Shown here piece by piece: positions 1 to 8,464 of a stretch of 64,000 nt of DNA (the first letter of the stretch is position 1; each line of letters begins with the position of its first letter). The stretch is from NCBI GenBank assembly GCA_947499715.1, contig CANMPL010000007.1:161039-225038 (forward strand). The letters are read 5' to 3'. Made by a program: the position numbers and the translations under genes. The notes under the pieces were generated by a model that made no database searches, was not told where the DNA came from, and worked only from the letters and a program-made list of their open reading frames with translations. The DNA comes from an uncultured Paracoccaceae bacterium (GTDB lineage: Bacteria > Pseudomonadota > Alphaproteobacteria > Rhodobacterales > Rhodobacteraceae).

Positions 1-1
1 A

Positions 2-955
2 ACGACCCGCCATTTTGGCCGCGCGATCATCATGCCCAATCTGGTGCCGCCTGTTGTCACCAGCGCCGACGCAGCATCCTACCGCGACCGGATCATGGAC
101 GCGATGTCAGCGGGGGCTGACTTTGTGCCGCTGATGACGCTCTACCTGACCGAAGACACCGACCCCGACGATGTGGCCAAAGCCCACGCCGCGGGCATTG
201 CCACGGCGGTCAAACTTTACCCTGCCGGGGCCACGACCAATTCTGCCTCTGGGGTTCGTGACTTTGACAAGGTGCGCCCGGTTCTGGACCGCATGGCTGA
301 GATCGGGATGCCGCTTTGCGTGCACGGCGAAGTCACAAACCACGACGTCGATATCTTCGACCGAGAGGCGCGTTTCATCGACAAGGTCCTTAAGCCAATC
401 CGCAAGAAAAACCCTGACCTGCGCATTGTCATGGAACATGTCACAACGCAGGATGCCGTCGATTATGTCCGGGACGCCCGCAAGAATACCGCCGCCACAA
501 TCACCACGCATCACCTGATCATCAATCGCAACCACATCCTGGCCGGCGGCATTAAGCCCCACTTCTATTGCCTGCCCGTGGCCAAGCGCGAACAACATCG
601 CGTTGCCTTGGTGCAGGCTGCGATCTCGGGCGATAAACGGTTCTTTCTGGGCACCGACAGCGCCCCACACACCGACCCGCTTAAGCTACAGCCGTGTGGC
701 TGTGCTGGCATCTTCACCGCGCCCAACACCATGTCTTGCCTCGCAGAGGTCTTCGATGCGGCCGGTGCCCTCAAGAAACTAGAGGCCTTCACCTCGCTCA
801 ACGGCCCCGCCTTCTATGGCCTGCCCGCGAATGAGGCGACGATTACCCTCACCAAAGGGGATCCCGTTGCCTACCCTGCCCAGATCAACACCGCCGACGG
901 CCCCGTGACGGTCTTTGACCCCGGCTTTCCGCTTCACTGGCGTGTCGACGGGTAG
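2..955 (+). CDS. pyrC: Dihydroorotase (5' end off the window)
   Basis: Catalyses the reversible cyclisation of N-carbamoyl-aspartate to dihydroorotate in de novo pyrimidine synthesis, in the cytosol. The frame is open to the left edge, so the first ATG at 32 is internal: the residues before it (GRAIIMPNL) match the E. coli PyrC segment GRAIVMPNL. The N-terminal HLHLR metal motif lies off the window. Visible landmarks are the carbamylated-lysine segment [12 protein letters not shown], the metal histidine segments VHGEV and EHVTT, and GTDSAPH with the catalytic aspartate. The length fits a PyrC-type (class II) enzyme lacking only about 30-40 N-terminal residues. It is followed by pyrE, the next-but-one step of the pathway. 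Confidence 0.95.
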   Translation, partial: TTRHFGRAIIMPNLVPPVVTSADAASYRDRIMDAMSAGADFVPLMTLYLTEDTDPDDVAKAHAAGIATAVKLYPAGATTNSASGVRDFDKVRPVLDRMAEIGMPLCVHGEVTNHDVDIFDREARFIDKVLKPIRKKNPDLRIVMEHVTTQDAVDYVRDARKNTAATITTHHLIINRNHILAGGIKPHFYCLPVAKREQHRVALVQAAISGDKRFFLGTDSAPHTDPLKLQPCGCAGIFTAPNTMSCLAEVFDAAGALKKLEAFTSLNGPAFYGLPANEATITLTKGDPVAYPAQINTADGPVTVFDPGFPLHWRVDG

Positions 956-1117
956 AAAGACGGTCGGGTCCGAGCCAGATGAAGCCGACGGGAACCCCCC
1001 GATCCGGGACAGAAGTAGGCGTCACCACAGGCGCAAACCAATCACCCACTTTCCTCGGCCCCGCCCTCTTAACAATTCACCAGAATCTCACTACACCGCG
1101 CCGGAGTTCACATCAGG

Positions 1118-1804
1118 ATGCGCACCATGATCCCTTCCAGCTTTCCCACAAAAGAAGAAATCGCCCGCCTCACTGCAACAATGCTGCTCGAGATTGACGC
1201 GATCAGCTTCAACGCCGACGACCCTTTTACCCATGCGTCTGGCAAAAAGGCGCCCACTTACGTCGATTGCCGCAAGCTCATCAGCTATCCCCGCATCCGC
1301 AGCACCCTGATGGACTTTCTGACGGTCACCATCATGCGCGACGCGGGCTTTGAAGCCTTCGACAACATCGCCGGTGGCGAAACAGCAGGCATTCCCTTTG
1401 CTGCACTTGTCGCCGAACGGATGGCGCTGCCGATGACCTATGTGCGCAAAAAGCCGAAAGGCTACGGCAAAAACGCCCGTATCGAAGGTGCGATGACCGA
1501 AGATCAACGCGTCCTGCTGGTCGAGGATTTGACCACCGACGGCGGCTCCAAACTGTCCTTTGTGGACGCAATCCGCGACACCGGCGCGACCTGCACCGCC
1601 ACCGCCGTCATCTTCTACTATGGGATCTTTGACGGCGTGGAAAAGACGCTGTCCGACCATGGCGTGCAGCTTTTGCACTTGTGCACATGGTGGGACGTTC
1701 TTGCCGTCGCGAAAGAGACAAAGGCCTACGACGCAAAAACCCTAAGCGCGGTAGAGGCTTACCTGCGCAACCCTACCGGATGGATGCCCGGGGACACGAT
1801 CTAA
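1118..1804 (+). CDS. pyrE: Orotate phosphoribosyltransferase
   Basis: Transfers phosphoribose from PRPP to orotate to form OMP in pyrimidine synthesis. The protein is 228 residues, usual for alphaproteobacterial PyrE. It has the type I phosphoribosyltransferase PRPP-binding motif [14 protein letters not shown] in the middle and a lysine-rich loop [10 protein letters not shown]. Two starts are possible, ATG 1118 and ATG 1127; both have purine-rich sequence upstream (GGAG at 1104, CAGG at 1114) and I keep the longer one. It lies 162 bases after pyrC on the same strand and probably forms a pyrimidine operon with it. Confidence 0.95.
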   Translation: MRTMIPSSFPTKEEIARLTATMLLEIDAISFNADDPFTHASGKKAPTYVDCRKLISYPRIRSTLMDFLTVTIMRDAGFEAFDNIAGGETAGIPFAALVAERMALPMTYVRKKPKGYGKNARIEGAMTEDQRVLLVEDLTTDGGSKLSFVDAIRDTGATCTATAVIFYYGIFDGVEKTLSDHGVQLLHLCTWWDVLAVAKETKAYDAKTLSAVEAYLRNPTGWMPGDTI

Positions 1805-1827
1805 TGCCAAAAACTTCCCCACAGGCC

Positions 1828-1957
1828 TGGGGATAAAACACCCACAGAATCGCGATGCAATCACAGATGTTGTGACAGGCCCGCCTAAACCTGCTATATG
1901 ATGATTTCTGTCGCGTCCCTCACGCCATCCCCAGATTTGTCCCGGCACTTATCCACT
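1828..1957. promoter_or_regulatory. Two near-consensus DnaA boxes and a weak promoter before dnaB
   Basis: The leader of dnaB holds TTATCCCCA on the minus strand (1828-1836) and TTATCCACT on the plus strand (1949-1957), each one base from the DnaA-box consensus TTATCCACA. Between them a possible promoter has TTGTGA at 1870-1875 and TATATG at 1895-1900, with a long 19-base spacer. Replication genes are often DnaA-regulated, so DnaA control of dnaB is a reasonable inference, but single near-matches arise by chance. Confidence 0.3.
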
Positions 1958-2069
1958 GACATATCAAGATGGCCAATCTCATCGGCCCGGTGCTATGACA
2001 CACCAACTGGCCGGGGGGCTGGATGACGGGACAGATCGCGCGTCAATGCGCGGCAACAGGGTTGAGCAG

Positions 2070-3572
2070 ATGAACGAGATTTCGACATTTAACGCCAGTG
2101 GCGTCGAAGAGGCCGACGCCGACACCATGCCGCACTCGATTGAGGCTGAACAGCAGCTTCTGGGCGCGATTCTGACCAACAACGATATCTTCGACCGGAT
2201 CGCAAATATCATCGGCCCACAACATTTCTACGATCCCGTCCATGCGCGCATTTTTGACGTGGCCTCTGCCCGGATCGCCAAGAACGCTTTGGCATCCCCG
2301 GTGACGCTCAAGACCTTTCTGGAAGATGACGAGGGCCTCAAGGAACTTGGCGGTCCCGCCTATTTGGTGCGCCTTGCAGGCTCTGCAATTTCCGCATTTG
2401 CGGCCAAAGATTACGCTCAGATGATCTATGACCTGGCGATCCGCCGCAGGTTGATCGAGGTGGGCGAAACCATCGCCGACAAGGCCAAGACTGTCGATAT
2501 CTCCTCCGAACCGGCGGCCCAAATCGTTGAAGCAGAACAAGAGCTCTATGCGCTGGCCGAACAAGGCACGGCCGATTCAGGGTTCCAGTCTTTCCTGCGC
2601 GCCGTCACCGATGCCGTCAATGTTGCCAACGCCGCCTATCAGCGCGACGGGGGCATGTCCGGCGTTTCAACCGGCCTGACGGATATGGACAAGAAACTCG
2701 GCGGGTTGCACAAATCCGACCTGCTGATCCTCGCCGGTCGCCCGTCGATGGGCAAAACCTCATTGGCCACCAACATCGCCTTCAACATCGCCAAAGCCTA
2801 TCAAAAAGGCATCCTGCCCGATGGCTCTGAAGGGGCCGTCAATGGTGGCGTCGTTGGCTTCTATTCACTCGAGATGAGCGCAGAGCAGCTCGCCGCGCGG
2901 ATCCTGTCAGAGGCATCAGAAGTGCCCAGCGAACAGATCCGACGCGGCGATATGACGGAAACCGAATTCCGCCGTTTTGTCGAAGCCGCCAAAAGCCTCG
3001 AATCCTGCCCGTTGTTCATCGACGACACGCCTGCCCTGCCGATCAGTCAACTCGCCGCCCGCGCCCGTCGCCTGAAACGGACCCACGGTCTGGACGTGCT
3101 GATGGTCGACTACCTCCAGCTGGTGCGCGGCACAGGCCGATCCGAAAACCGCGTCAACGAAATCTCCGAGATCACCATGGGCCTCAAGGCCATTGCAAAG
3201 GAACTCAACATCCCCGTCATCGCCCTGTCGCAGCTTTCGCGTCAGGTCGAGAGCCGCGAAGACAAACGCCCGCAGCTCTCTGACCTGCGTGAATCCGGCT
3301 CGATCGAGCAGGACGCCGACGTCGTGATGTTCGTGTTCCGCGAAGAATACTACGTCGAACGTGAAAAGCCCGGCGATCACGAGATGGAAAAGATGGCCGA
3401 ATGGCAGGAACGCATGGAGCGACTGCACGGCAAAGCCGAAGTCGTCATCGGCAAACAACGCCACGGACCCATCGGCACGGTTGAGCTCTCCTTCGAAGGT
3501 CAATTCACCCGCTTTGGCAACCTCGTCAAACCCTGGCAGCAAAACGACGGCGGTGGCGAAACAAGCTTCTGA
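2070..3572 (+). CDS. dnaB: Replicative DNA helicase DnaB
   Basis: Hexameric 5'-3' helicase that unwinds DNA at the replication fork. The N-terminal primase-interacting domain runs from about residue 20 to 125 (PHSIEAEQQLLGAIL). The RecA-like C-terminal domain carries Walker A GRPSMGKTS, Walker B LMVDYLQL, the ALSQLSRQVE segment and DLRESGSIEQDADVV. I choose ATG 2070 (MNEIS, 500 residues) over the longer frame from 1995 because related DnaB proteins begin near this point and the added residues are low-complexity. No intein is present. The recurrent intergenic repeat starts 50 bases after the stop. Confidence 0.96.
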   Translation: MNEISTFNASGVEEADADTMPHSIEAEQQLLGAILTNNDIFDRIANIIGPQHFYDPVHARIFDVASARIAKNALASPVTLKTFLEDDEGLKELGGPAYLVRLAGSAISAFAAKDYAQMIYDLAIRRRLIEVGETIADKAKTVDISSEPAAQIVEAEQELYALAEQGTADSGFQSFLRAVTDAVNVANAAYQRDGGMSGVSTGLTDMDKKLGGLHKSDLLILAGRPSMGKTSLATNIAFNIAKAYQKGILPDGSEGAVNGGVVGFYSLEMSAEQLAARILSEASEVPSEQIRRGDMTETEFRRFVEAAKSLESCPLFIDDTPALPISQLAARARRLKRTHGLDVLMVDYLQLVRGTGRSENRVNEISEITMGLKAIAKELNIPVIALSQLSRQVESREDKRPQLSDLRESGSIEQDADVVMFVFREEYYVEREKPGDHEMEKMAEWQERMERLHGKAEVVIGKQRHGPIGTVELSFEGQFTRFGNLVKPWQQNDGGGETSF

Positions 3573-3622
3573 CGACCCGCATCGCTCATCCCCCAGAACT
3601 GCGTATCTACGCCGTCCAATCT

Positions 3623-3674
3623 CTTCTTTTGGCCACAAATATCCTCCGGGGGTCTGGGGGTGGAAACCCCCCAG
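3623..3674 (+). repeat. Intergenic repeat, plus orientation, with hairpin
   Basis: A variant copy of the window's recurrent repeat: CTTCTTTTGGCCACAAATATCC at the left, then a G-rich part. Bases 3654-3660 (CTGGGGG) and 3668-3674 (CCCCCAG) form a 7-bp stem around a 7-base loop. It lies just after dnaB and may act as a terminator or mRNA 3' end, although no T-run follows. Confidence 0.6.
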
Positions 3675-3729
3675 TACGGCCTCCACAACATGCAAAACGC
3701 CAAATCTCCCTCACAGCCGCAAAAACCAT

Positions 3730-3760
3730 TTGACTTGGAGCCGCTCCAATAGGCTACCCC
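3730..3760 (+). promoter_or_regulatory. MerR-type promoter with operator dyad in a 19-bp spacer
   Basis: TTGACT (3730-3735) overlaps a perfect dyad TTGGAG-CCG-CTCCAA (3735-3749). With the 19-base spacer typical of MerR-activated promoters, the -10 would be TACCCC at 3755-3760, a poor hexamer as expected where the activator must untwist DNA. The same ACTTGGAG/CTCCAA dyad type is known at aldehyde-responsive MerR/AdhR promoters. The predicted transcription start (about 3767) coincides with the ATG of the MerR gene, so the mRNA may be leaderless. Confidence 0.7.
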
Positions 3761-3766
3761 GGTCCC

Positions 3767-4135
3767 ATGTTGATCAAAGATGCTTCCGTCGCCTCCGGCC
3801 TTTCCGCTGATACCATCAGATATTATGCCAAATCCGGCATGTTGCCGCCCATCGCCCGTGACGCCCGTGGCTGGCGTGATTTTTCACCTGCTGATGTGGA
3901 GTGGCTGATCACGCTTAAACACTTGCGCAGCACCGGCATGCCACTGGCCGAGGTCAAACGCTTCGCCCAATCGGCCCATGCGCCTGACGCAGATACCTCT
4001 CAGAACCGTGCCCTGCGGCTGAACATCATGCAACGTCACGCCCACACTTTGGCCCGCCGGCAAACCGAACTCGACGCCTGTGCCAAATACCTCGCCCATA
4101 AGATCGCGATCTATTCCAACAAAAAGGATCACTGA
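3767..4135 (+). CDS. MerR-family transcriptional regulator
   Basis: A 122-residue DNA-binding regulator. The N-terminal winged helix-turn-helix is clear: IKDASVASGLSADTIRYYAKSG, then GWRDFSPADVEWL with the wing. The middle (LKHLRSTGMPLAEVKRF) matches the conserved second half of the MerR DNA-binding domain, and a C-terminal helix suits dimerisation. There is no cysteine pair for metal sensing, unlike MerR, CueR or ZntR, so an aldehyde or other electrophile is a better guess than a metal. It probably controls itself and the aldo/keto reductase, which starts one base after its stop. Confidence 0.88.
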   Translation: MLIKDASVASGLSADTIRYYAKSGMLPPIARDARGWRDFSPADVEWLITLKHLRSTGMPLAEVKRFAQSAHAPDADTSQNRALRLNIMQRHAHTLARRQTELDACAKYLAHKIAIYSNKKDH

Positions 4136-4136
4136 C

Positions 4137-5126
4137 ATGCCGACATTGACCCTGCCCACCAAACCCACACTCGGCCTTGGCTGCTGGGCCATCGGCGGCC
4201 CCTTCAACGCAGGCGACACCCCTGTCGGCTGGGGCGAGGTTGACGACGCCACCTCCATCGCCGCCATCCACGCAGGCCTCGACCATGGCATCCGGCTGTT
4301 TGACACCGCCCAAGCCTATGGCACCGGGCATTCAGAATCCGTATTGGGCACCGCCCTGAAACACCATCCAGATGTCACCATCGTTACGAAAATCGGCATC
4401 GACATTGATCCCGTCACCCGCCAGATCACGCCAAACCAAACCGACCCGCAGATCATCCGCGACAGCATCACCGCCTCGTGCAAACGGCTGCAACGCGACC
4501 ATATCGATCTGATCCTGCTGCACCTCAACGACCTGGCGATCCCAACCGCCACCCCGATCTTCGAAATGCTTGCGAACCTCTGCCAAGCAGGCACCATCGG
4601 CAGCTACGGCTGGTCCACCGACTACCCCGACCGGGCAACCGCCTTTCCCGACCACCCCGGATTTACGACCGTTGAAATGGCGATGAACGTCTTCTTCGCC
4701 GCCGCGCATATGGTCCCCGCCGTCGAAAAGGCTGGCCTTGTCGCCCTGATCCGCTCACCGCTCGCGATGGGGATCCTCGGCGGGCGCTACGATGCCTCCA
4801 GCACCTTCGCGGGCAACGATGTGCGCAGCCAGAACCAGCAATGGCACGGCCACTTCCAAGACGGTCGCGTCTCTCCAAAACGGCTCGCGCAGCTTGACGC
4901 GATCCGCGATATCCTCACGACCGATGGCCGCACTTTGGCCCAAGGCGCACTGGCATGGATATGGGCCCGCAGCGCAAATGCCATCCCGATCCCAGGCTTT
5001 CGCACCCCGGCCCAGGTCGCAGATCTGGCAGGTGCCCTAGAAAAGGGCCCGCTGACCCACACGCAAATGGTGGCGCTCGAAGCCCTCATCGACCGCGACG
5101 AAGAAGGGCCACCACAACCCCGCTAA
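4137..5126 (+). CDS. Aldo/keto reductase
   Basis: NADPH-dependent oxidoreductase with a TIM-barrel fold, 329 residues, cytosolic. Signature parts are LGLGCWAIGG at the N-terminus, FDTAQAYGTGHSE with the catalytic Asp and Tyr, VTKIG with the catalytic Lys, LILLHLND with the active-site His, and IPIPGFRTPAQVAD at the cofactor site. Start ATG 4137 follows AGGAT at good distance and fits the family; the longer frame from 4080 would overlap the regulator gene. Co-transcription with the MerR gene (1-base gap) suggests it removes the aldehyde or ketone that the regulator senses. The substrate is unknown. Confidence 0.9.
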   Translation: MPTLTLPTKPTLGLGCWAIGGPFNAGDTPVGWGEVDDATSIAAIHAGLDHGIRLFDTAQAYGTGHSESVLGTALKHHPDVTIVTKIGIDIDPVTRQITPNQTDPQIIRDSITASCKRLQRDHIDLILLHLNDLAIPTATPIFEMLANLCQAGTIGSYGWSTDYPDRATAFPDHPGFTTVEMAMNVFFAAAHMVPAVEKAGLVALIRSPLAMGILGGRYDASSTFAGNDVRSQNQQWHGHFQDGRVSPKRLAQLDAIRDILTTDGRTLAQGALAWIWARSANAIPIPGFRTPAQVADLAGALEKGPLTHTQMVALEALIDRDEEGPPQPR

Positions 5127-5131
5127 TTGCA

Positions 5132-5184
5132 ACTTTCTTTTGAATGAAAATATGCGGCGGGGGTTTGGGGGTGCCAAACCCCCA
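5132..5184. repeat. Degenerate intergenic repeat with 10-bp perfect stem
   Basis: Between two convergent genes lies CTTTCTTTTGAATGAAAATATG, a degenerate form of the recurrent repeat. A perfect inverted repeat follows: GGGGGTTTGG at 5160-5169, a 5-base loop, and CCAAACCCCC at 5175-5184. It probably ends or protects transcripts from both directions. Confidence 0.6.
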
Positions 5185-5191
5185 AGTGCCA

Positions 5192-6367
5192 CTACTCTGT
5201 CGTCGTCCCTGCTTGGCTCTTGGGGTCTTCAACTTTTGGCTTTTGAAACGGATAGATGAACTGCCGCAAATACCCCCTCGGCACGGTGTTCCCAATCACG
5301 CCGTAATCCTCGGGCCAACGCTCCTCGGGCAAGTGATGGGTGCCAAACAACCAGTCATAAATCGGAAAATGCGAAGAATAATTGATATCAATCGCCTCCC
5401 GGTCAGAGCCGTGATGCCAGTGGTGGAACCGTGGAGTCACCAGGAACCGCTCAACAAACCCGAACTTCCACCCAATGTTGGAATGAATGAACGAGGACGA
5501 AAAATAGACGATCAGCAAATAGGCCTGAATGGCGGCCGGATCAAAGCCCATGGTAAACATCGGCACCGCTGTCAGCCCACGCAAAATGGCGATCTCAATC
5601 AGATGCATCCGCGCGCCCGCCAGCCAATCCATCGATTTGGTGGAATGGTGGATCGCATGAAAACGCCATAGCACTGGAAAAGTATGAAACGCGCGGTGGG
5701 TCCAGTATTGCACAAAATCCGTAGCCGCCATGATCACGATCACCTGCAACCAAAATGGCTGTGACCCGATATATGACCGCACCCCATCCAGTTGGATATT
5801 GGCATTCACAAAGTCGGTCGGCGCCAGCGTGATGAACCCCAGGATCTGCACTAGCATCGATGAAATCAGGTAATAAAACATATCCTCACGCCACTCCCCC
5901 CGAAACACCGTCTGCTCTGCCCGCGCGGGAAAAAACCGCTCCAGCGGGACAAAAAGGAAGCCGACCACCAACACATTGATGATGAAATAATCCAAGCCAA
6001 AATAGAAGCTCTGAGACGCTGCCCCACTTGTGTCAGGCTGCGTTGTCGCCATCAGCGACACCACCACCGTCAAGCCCAGCGCCGTCCACCCAAGGACCCG
6101 CTTGTCTGACAGGATCAGACTGACCAACGACAGCGCATAACCCGCCAGCAAAATCACACGCAATACGACCGTCATCACACCGCTCTGGTGGATGAACGCG
6201 ATTTCGGGATAGGAAAACGTCTCAGGATACCAGCGCAACAGAACCATCAGCAGCCCGGCGATCCCCGCCAAAAGCGCCAGCGACCCCGACAACCAACCGC
6301 TCCCAAATGGCCGTGCCGCACGGGGCTTCTCCAACTCCGTTACAAGATCCTTCAAAATGCCCATCAC
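5192..6367 (-). CDS. Sterol desaturase / fatty acid hydroxylase family membrane protein
   Basis: A 391-residue integral membrane protein of the di-iron hydroxylase superfamily. Several hydrophobic segments fill the first 200 residues. The histidine clusters that bind the two irons follow in order: HRAFH, HAIHHS, then HHWHHG near residue 315, and HH just before the C-terminus (GTHHLPEERW). These enzymes use O2 to hydroxylate or desaturate lipids such as sterols, carotenoids, ornithine lipids or alkylglycerols; the substrate cannot be read from sequence. It is convergent with the aldo/keto reductase and appears to be transcribed alone. Confidence 0.85.
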   Translation of the reverse strand: MMGILKDLVTELEKPRAARPFGSGWLSGSLALLAGIAGLLMVLLRWYPETFSYPEIAFIHQSGVMTVVLRVILLAGYALSLVSLILSDKRVLGWTALGLTVVVSLMATTQPDTSGAASQSFYFGLDYFIINVLVVGFLFVPLERFFPARAEQTVFRGEWREDMFYYLISSMLVQILGFITLAPTDFVNANIQLDGVRSYIGSQPFWLQVIVIMAATDFVQYWTHRAFHTFPVLWRFHAIHHSTKSMDWLAGARMHLIEIAILRGLTAVPMFTMGFDPAAIQAYLLIVYFSSSFIHSNIGWKFGFVERFLVTPRFHHWHHGSDREAIDINYSSHFPIYDWLFGTHHLPEERWPEDYGVIGNTVPRGYLRQFIYPFQKPKVEDPKSQAGTTTE

Positions 6368-6413
6368 ACCCTCAATTTCCTAACTGCAAAATCTCGTCCA
6401 AACGCACTTACTC

Positions 6414-6455
6414 CGGGACGGTGGGCGGGGCGCCTCGCGCTTGCGCGACAGCGGC
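6414..6455 (+). repeat. Second-half module of the intergenic repeat
   Basis: CGGGACGGTGGGCGGGGCGC followed by a stem TCGCGC (6435-6440), loop TT, GCGCGA (6443-6448) and AGCGGC. The same flanks occur at 9290 and 20240 but with a different stem (GTTTGCA/TGCAAAC). Both arms differ together, so pairing is kept. It lies at the 3' end of the minus-strand gene that ends at 6467. Confidence 0.6.
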
Positions 6456-6466
6456 CCACCGGCCCG

Positions 6467-6880
6467 TCACAGCGCGGCACGTTCCACGATGCCTGCCACA
6501 AACCTTTGCAATTTGCCACGCCGATGCGCGCGCCTGTCCGAAAGACATAGCCAATCACCCGTCCGCGTATCCAAAGCCCGCCATCCGGTTCCATCCAGCA
6601 TCTCCATGATCGTACCCTCGGCCGGTCCACGCGCAAAGATCGTAAATGTCACAACGTCCTCGTCACGCCCAAGCGCGATCTCCAGACTATAGCCATCACC
6701 GTCCAAAACGCCCCAAGTGGGATCTGACCAATCCACATCCGGACATGCTTGCAAGATCCTGGCCGCTATCTGCGCCCGCGTCCCAATAACGGTTGGCGCC
6801 CGCTCATCCTCTTTGGCAGCGTGTTGGCCCCTCCCGGGAATAGGCATCTCGGCGCCAAAGACCATTACGTTCCAATCCAT
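6467..6880 (-). CDS. Hypothetical protein
   Basis: A 137-residue soluble protein that I do not recognise. It begins MDWNVMVFGAEMP, has an acidic middle (DVDWSDPTWGVLDGDG) and a part that looks like alternating strands (YSLEIALGRDEDVVTFTIFARG), then a tryptophan-rich stretch and a basic C-terminus. It has no signal peptide or membrane segment. The pattern of short strands and aromatic residues suggests a small alpha/beta fold. Codon use matches its neighbours, which supports a real gene. The next gene on the other side is divergent. Confidence 0.65.
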   Translation of the reverse strand: MDWNVMVFGAEMPIPGRGQHAAKEDERAPTVIGTRAQIAARILQACPDVDWSDPTWGVLDGDGYSLEIALGRDEDVVTFTIFARGPAEGTIMEMLDGTGWRALDTRTGDWLCLSDRRAHRRGKLQRFVAGIVERAAL

Positions 6881-7125
6881 GCCCGACCCTGCCTTCTTCG
6901 TTTCTCCCCACGGAATCGCAGAGCGGCACCTGCGTCAAGCCGCTTGCGCCTCCGATACCGCTGACCCGGGTGAACTGAAACTTGCAGGACACGCTTCACT
7001 TGGCGGTTGTCGCCCCTCGTGTTTCAGCCCCGGCGCTCCAATCCGATCAGATCGCTGTTGCATCCGCCCCCCAATCGCAGGTCCGCCCCCGCAAACGTGA
7101 TGTCATGACAGCGCACCTATGTGAT

Positions 7126-7153
7126 TTGCATCCCTTCCCTGAACCCCTATCTT
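7126..7153 (+). promoter_or_regulatory. Candidate sigma-70 promoter
   Basis: TTGCAT (7126-7131), a 16-base spacer and TATCTT (7148-7153) stand just ahead of an AGGGGGA ribosome site (7164-7170) and the ATG at 7175. I see nothing else in 6881-7174. Confidence 0.4.
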
Positions 7154-7174
7154 CACCAGCAACAGGGGGACGAC

Positions 7175-8464
7175 ATGACCGACGACCAGAACCTTTCGCG
7201 CGCGCAGGCCCGCGGTGTCCAAAATGCCCGCGATCTGGAAAATCAGCTAGGTTGGCTTGATAACATCACCGGCACCGCCTTGGGTGTGTTGGCCGTGGCC
7301 TCCGGTATCTACACCTACCTTGGCGTCTCTTCGCTTCTTGACGACAACGGCGCGCTTTCGGTTTTTGCGGCCCTCGCCTACTCGGTGGCGGTGTCTGTCG
7401 GGATCTTCGTCTTTTGGTCTTACATGATGCGCCTGATGCCCGCAGTGCGAACCGCTGCATCCCGAATGGGTCTCTTCATTGCGATGTGCCTTGGATCCGC
7501 GGCCATCATTGCCATGTCGTCCTGGCTGAACGCCGCCGCCCTCGCCGGGGCTGCCGCCGTGGAACAGCACCTCGCCGAAACGGTACAGGACTACCAAACC
7601 GCACTGGAACGCGCGGACGAAGTCACCCAATCGGCCCAATCGCTGTCCCGCGATATCGCCCGCGTGCGCCAATCCTTCATTGATCTCTCCGAACAAGAGG
7701 CAACAGGCCAGCTCTCAGGCTTTGCCGGACAAGGCGCGGTTTTCCGGCTGCTGCGCCAGAAATCCGATGAGCTCACCAGTCTGGAGGCACAGATCACATC
7801 GCAACAACCGCTGGTGGAGGCGGCCTTCGCCGAAGGCAATGCCATCCTGTCGCGCATGCGGGCACTCACAGTGGAACAAGGACCCGTTGAACAACGCTCC
7901 GTGCTTTTCTCTGAAGAGGCCGTGCGCCTTGCCAACGTCATCACCCAACTTCGCCAGCTTTCTGTGGCACCACTTGTGCAGCGTGCTGCGCGCGATCTGT
8001 CGGATTCGGTGGTTGTGCCGCAGCTTGACGGCACCGATGCAACGACGCGGCAGGGCCAGCAGGCCACGATCGACAGCGTCATGACCGTTCTGGCCCAGCG
8101 CGCCGCCGTCTTGGAAACCGCCGCACAATCGGTGATCGACATGACGCCCCCCGCCGATACCACCTACACCCCAATCTCAGCCGCCGACGCTGTGATCCTC
8201 TATGCCCGCAACTTCGTGCCCTCCTGGGCCGGGGCCATCGCAATTGACCTGCTGCCCGCCGTGCTGGTCCTGATCGTCACGATCACCCAAAGCGCTATTC
8301 GCGCCGCCCGCGACGGGACCGCGTCAGAGGACAGCCTGACACTCTCGGAATTGCGCGCCGCAATGATCGCGCTCAAGGACATCGACACCACCATGTCCGC
8401 GTCCGCAGCCCCACCACCGCGCGCAAAGCCCGAAGCACCGCCAAAGCCCCACGTCGTCGAATGA
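7175..8464 (+). CDS. Membrane protein with long coiled coil, unknown function
   Basis: A 429-residue protein. ATG 7175 is chosen because AGGGGGA precedes it by four bases; the longer frame from 7121 has no site. Three hydrophobic segments lie at about residues 32-52, 62-85 and 98-118. About 220 mostly helical, Gln/Glu/Arg/Ala-rich residues with heptad-like spacing follow, then a fourth membrane segment near 348-371 (FVPSWAGAIAIDLLPAVLVLIV) and a proline-rich tail. The layout resembles DUF4407-type membrane/coiled-coil proteins, but homology is not claimed. The stop overlaps the start of the ClpP-like protease gene by four bases (ATGA), so the two are probably translationally coupled and may act together at the membrane. 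Confidence 0.75.
   Translation: MTDDQNLSRAQARGVQNARDLENQLGWLDNITGTALGVLAVASGIYTYLGVSSLLDDNGALSVFAALAYSVAVSVGIFVFWSYMMRLMPAVRTAASRMGLFIAMCLGSAAIIAMSSWLNAAALAGAAAVEQHLAETVQDYQTALERADEVTQSAQSLSRDIARVRQSFIDLSEQEATGQLSGFAGQGAVFRLLRQKSDELTSLEAQITSQQPLVEAAFAEGNAILSRMRALTVEQGPVEQRSVLFSEEAVRLANVITQLRQLSVAPLVQRAARDLSDSVVVPQLDGTDATTRQGQQATIDSVMTVLAQRAAVLETAAQSVIDMTPPADTTYTPISAADAVILYARNFVPSWAGAIAIDLLPAVLVLIVTITQSAIRAARDGTASEDSLTLSELRAAMIALKDIDTTMSASAAPPPRAKPEAPPKPHVVE

Noticed and set aside
2916..3695. 259-residue minus-strand frame across dnaB
   Set aside because: Shadow of dnaB; the plus-strand protein is an unmistakable helicase.
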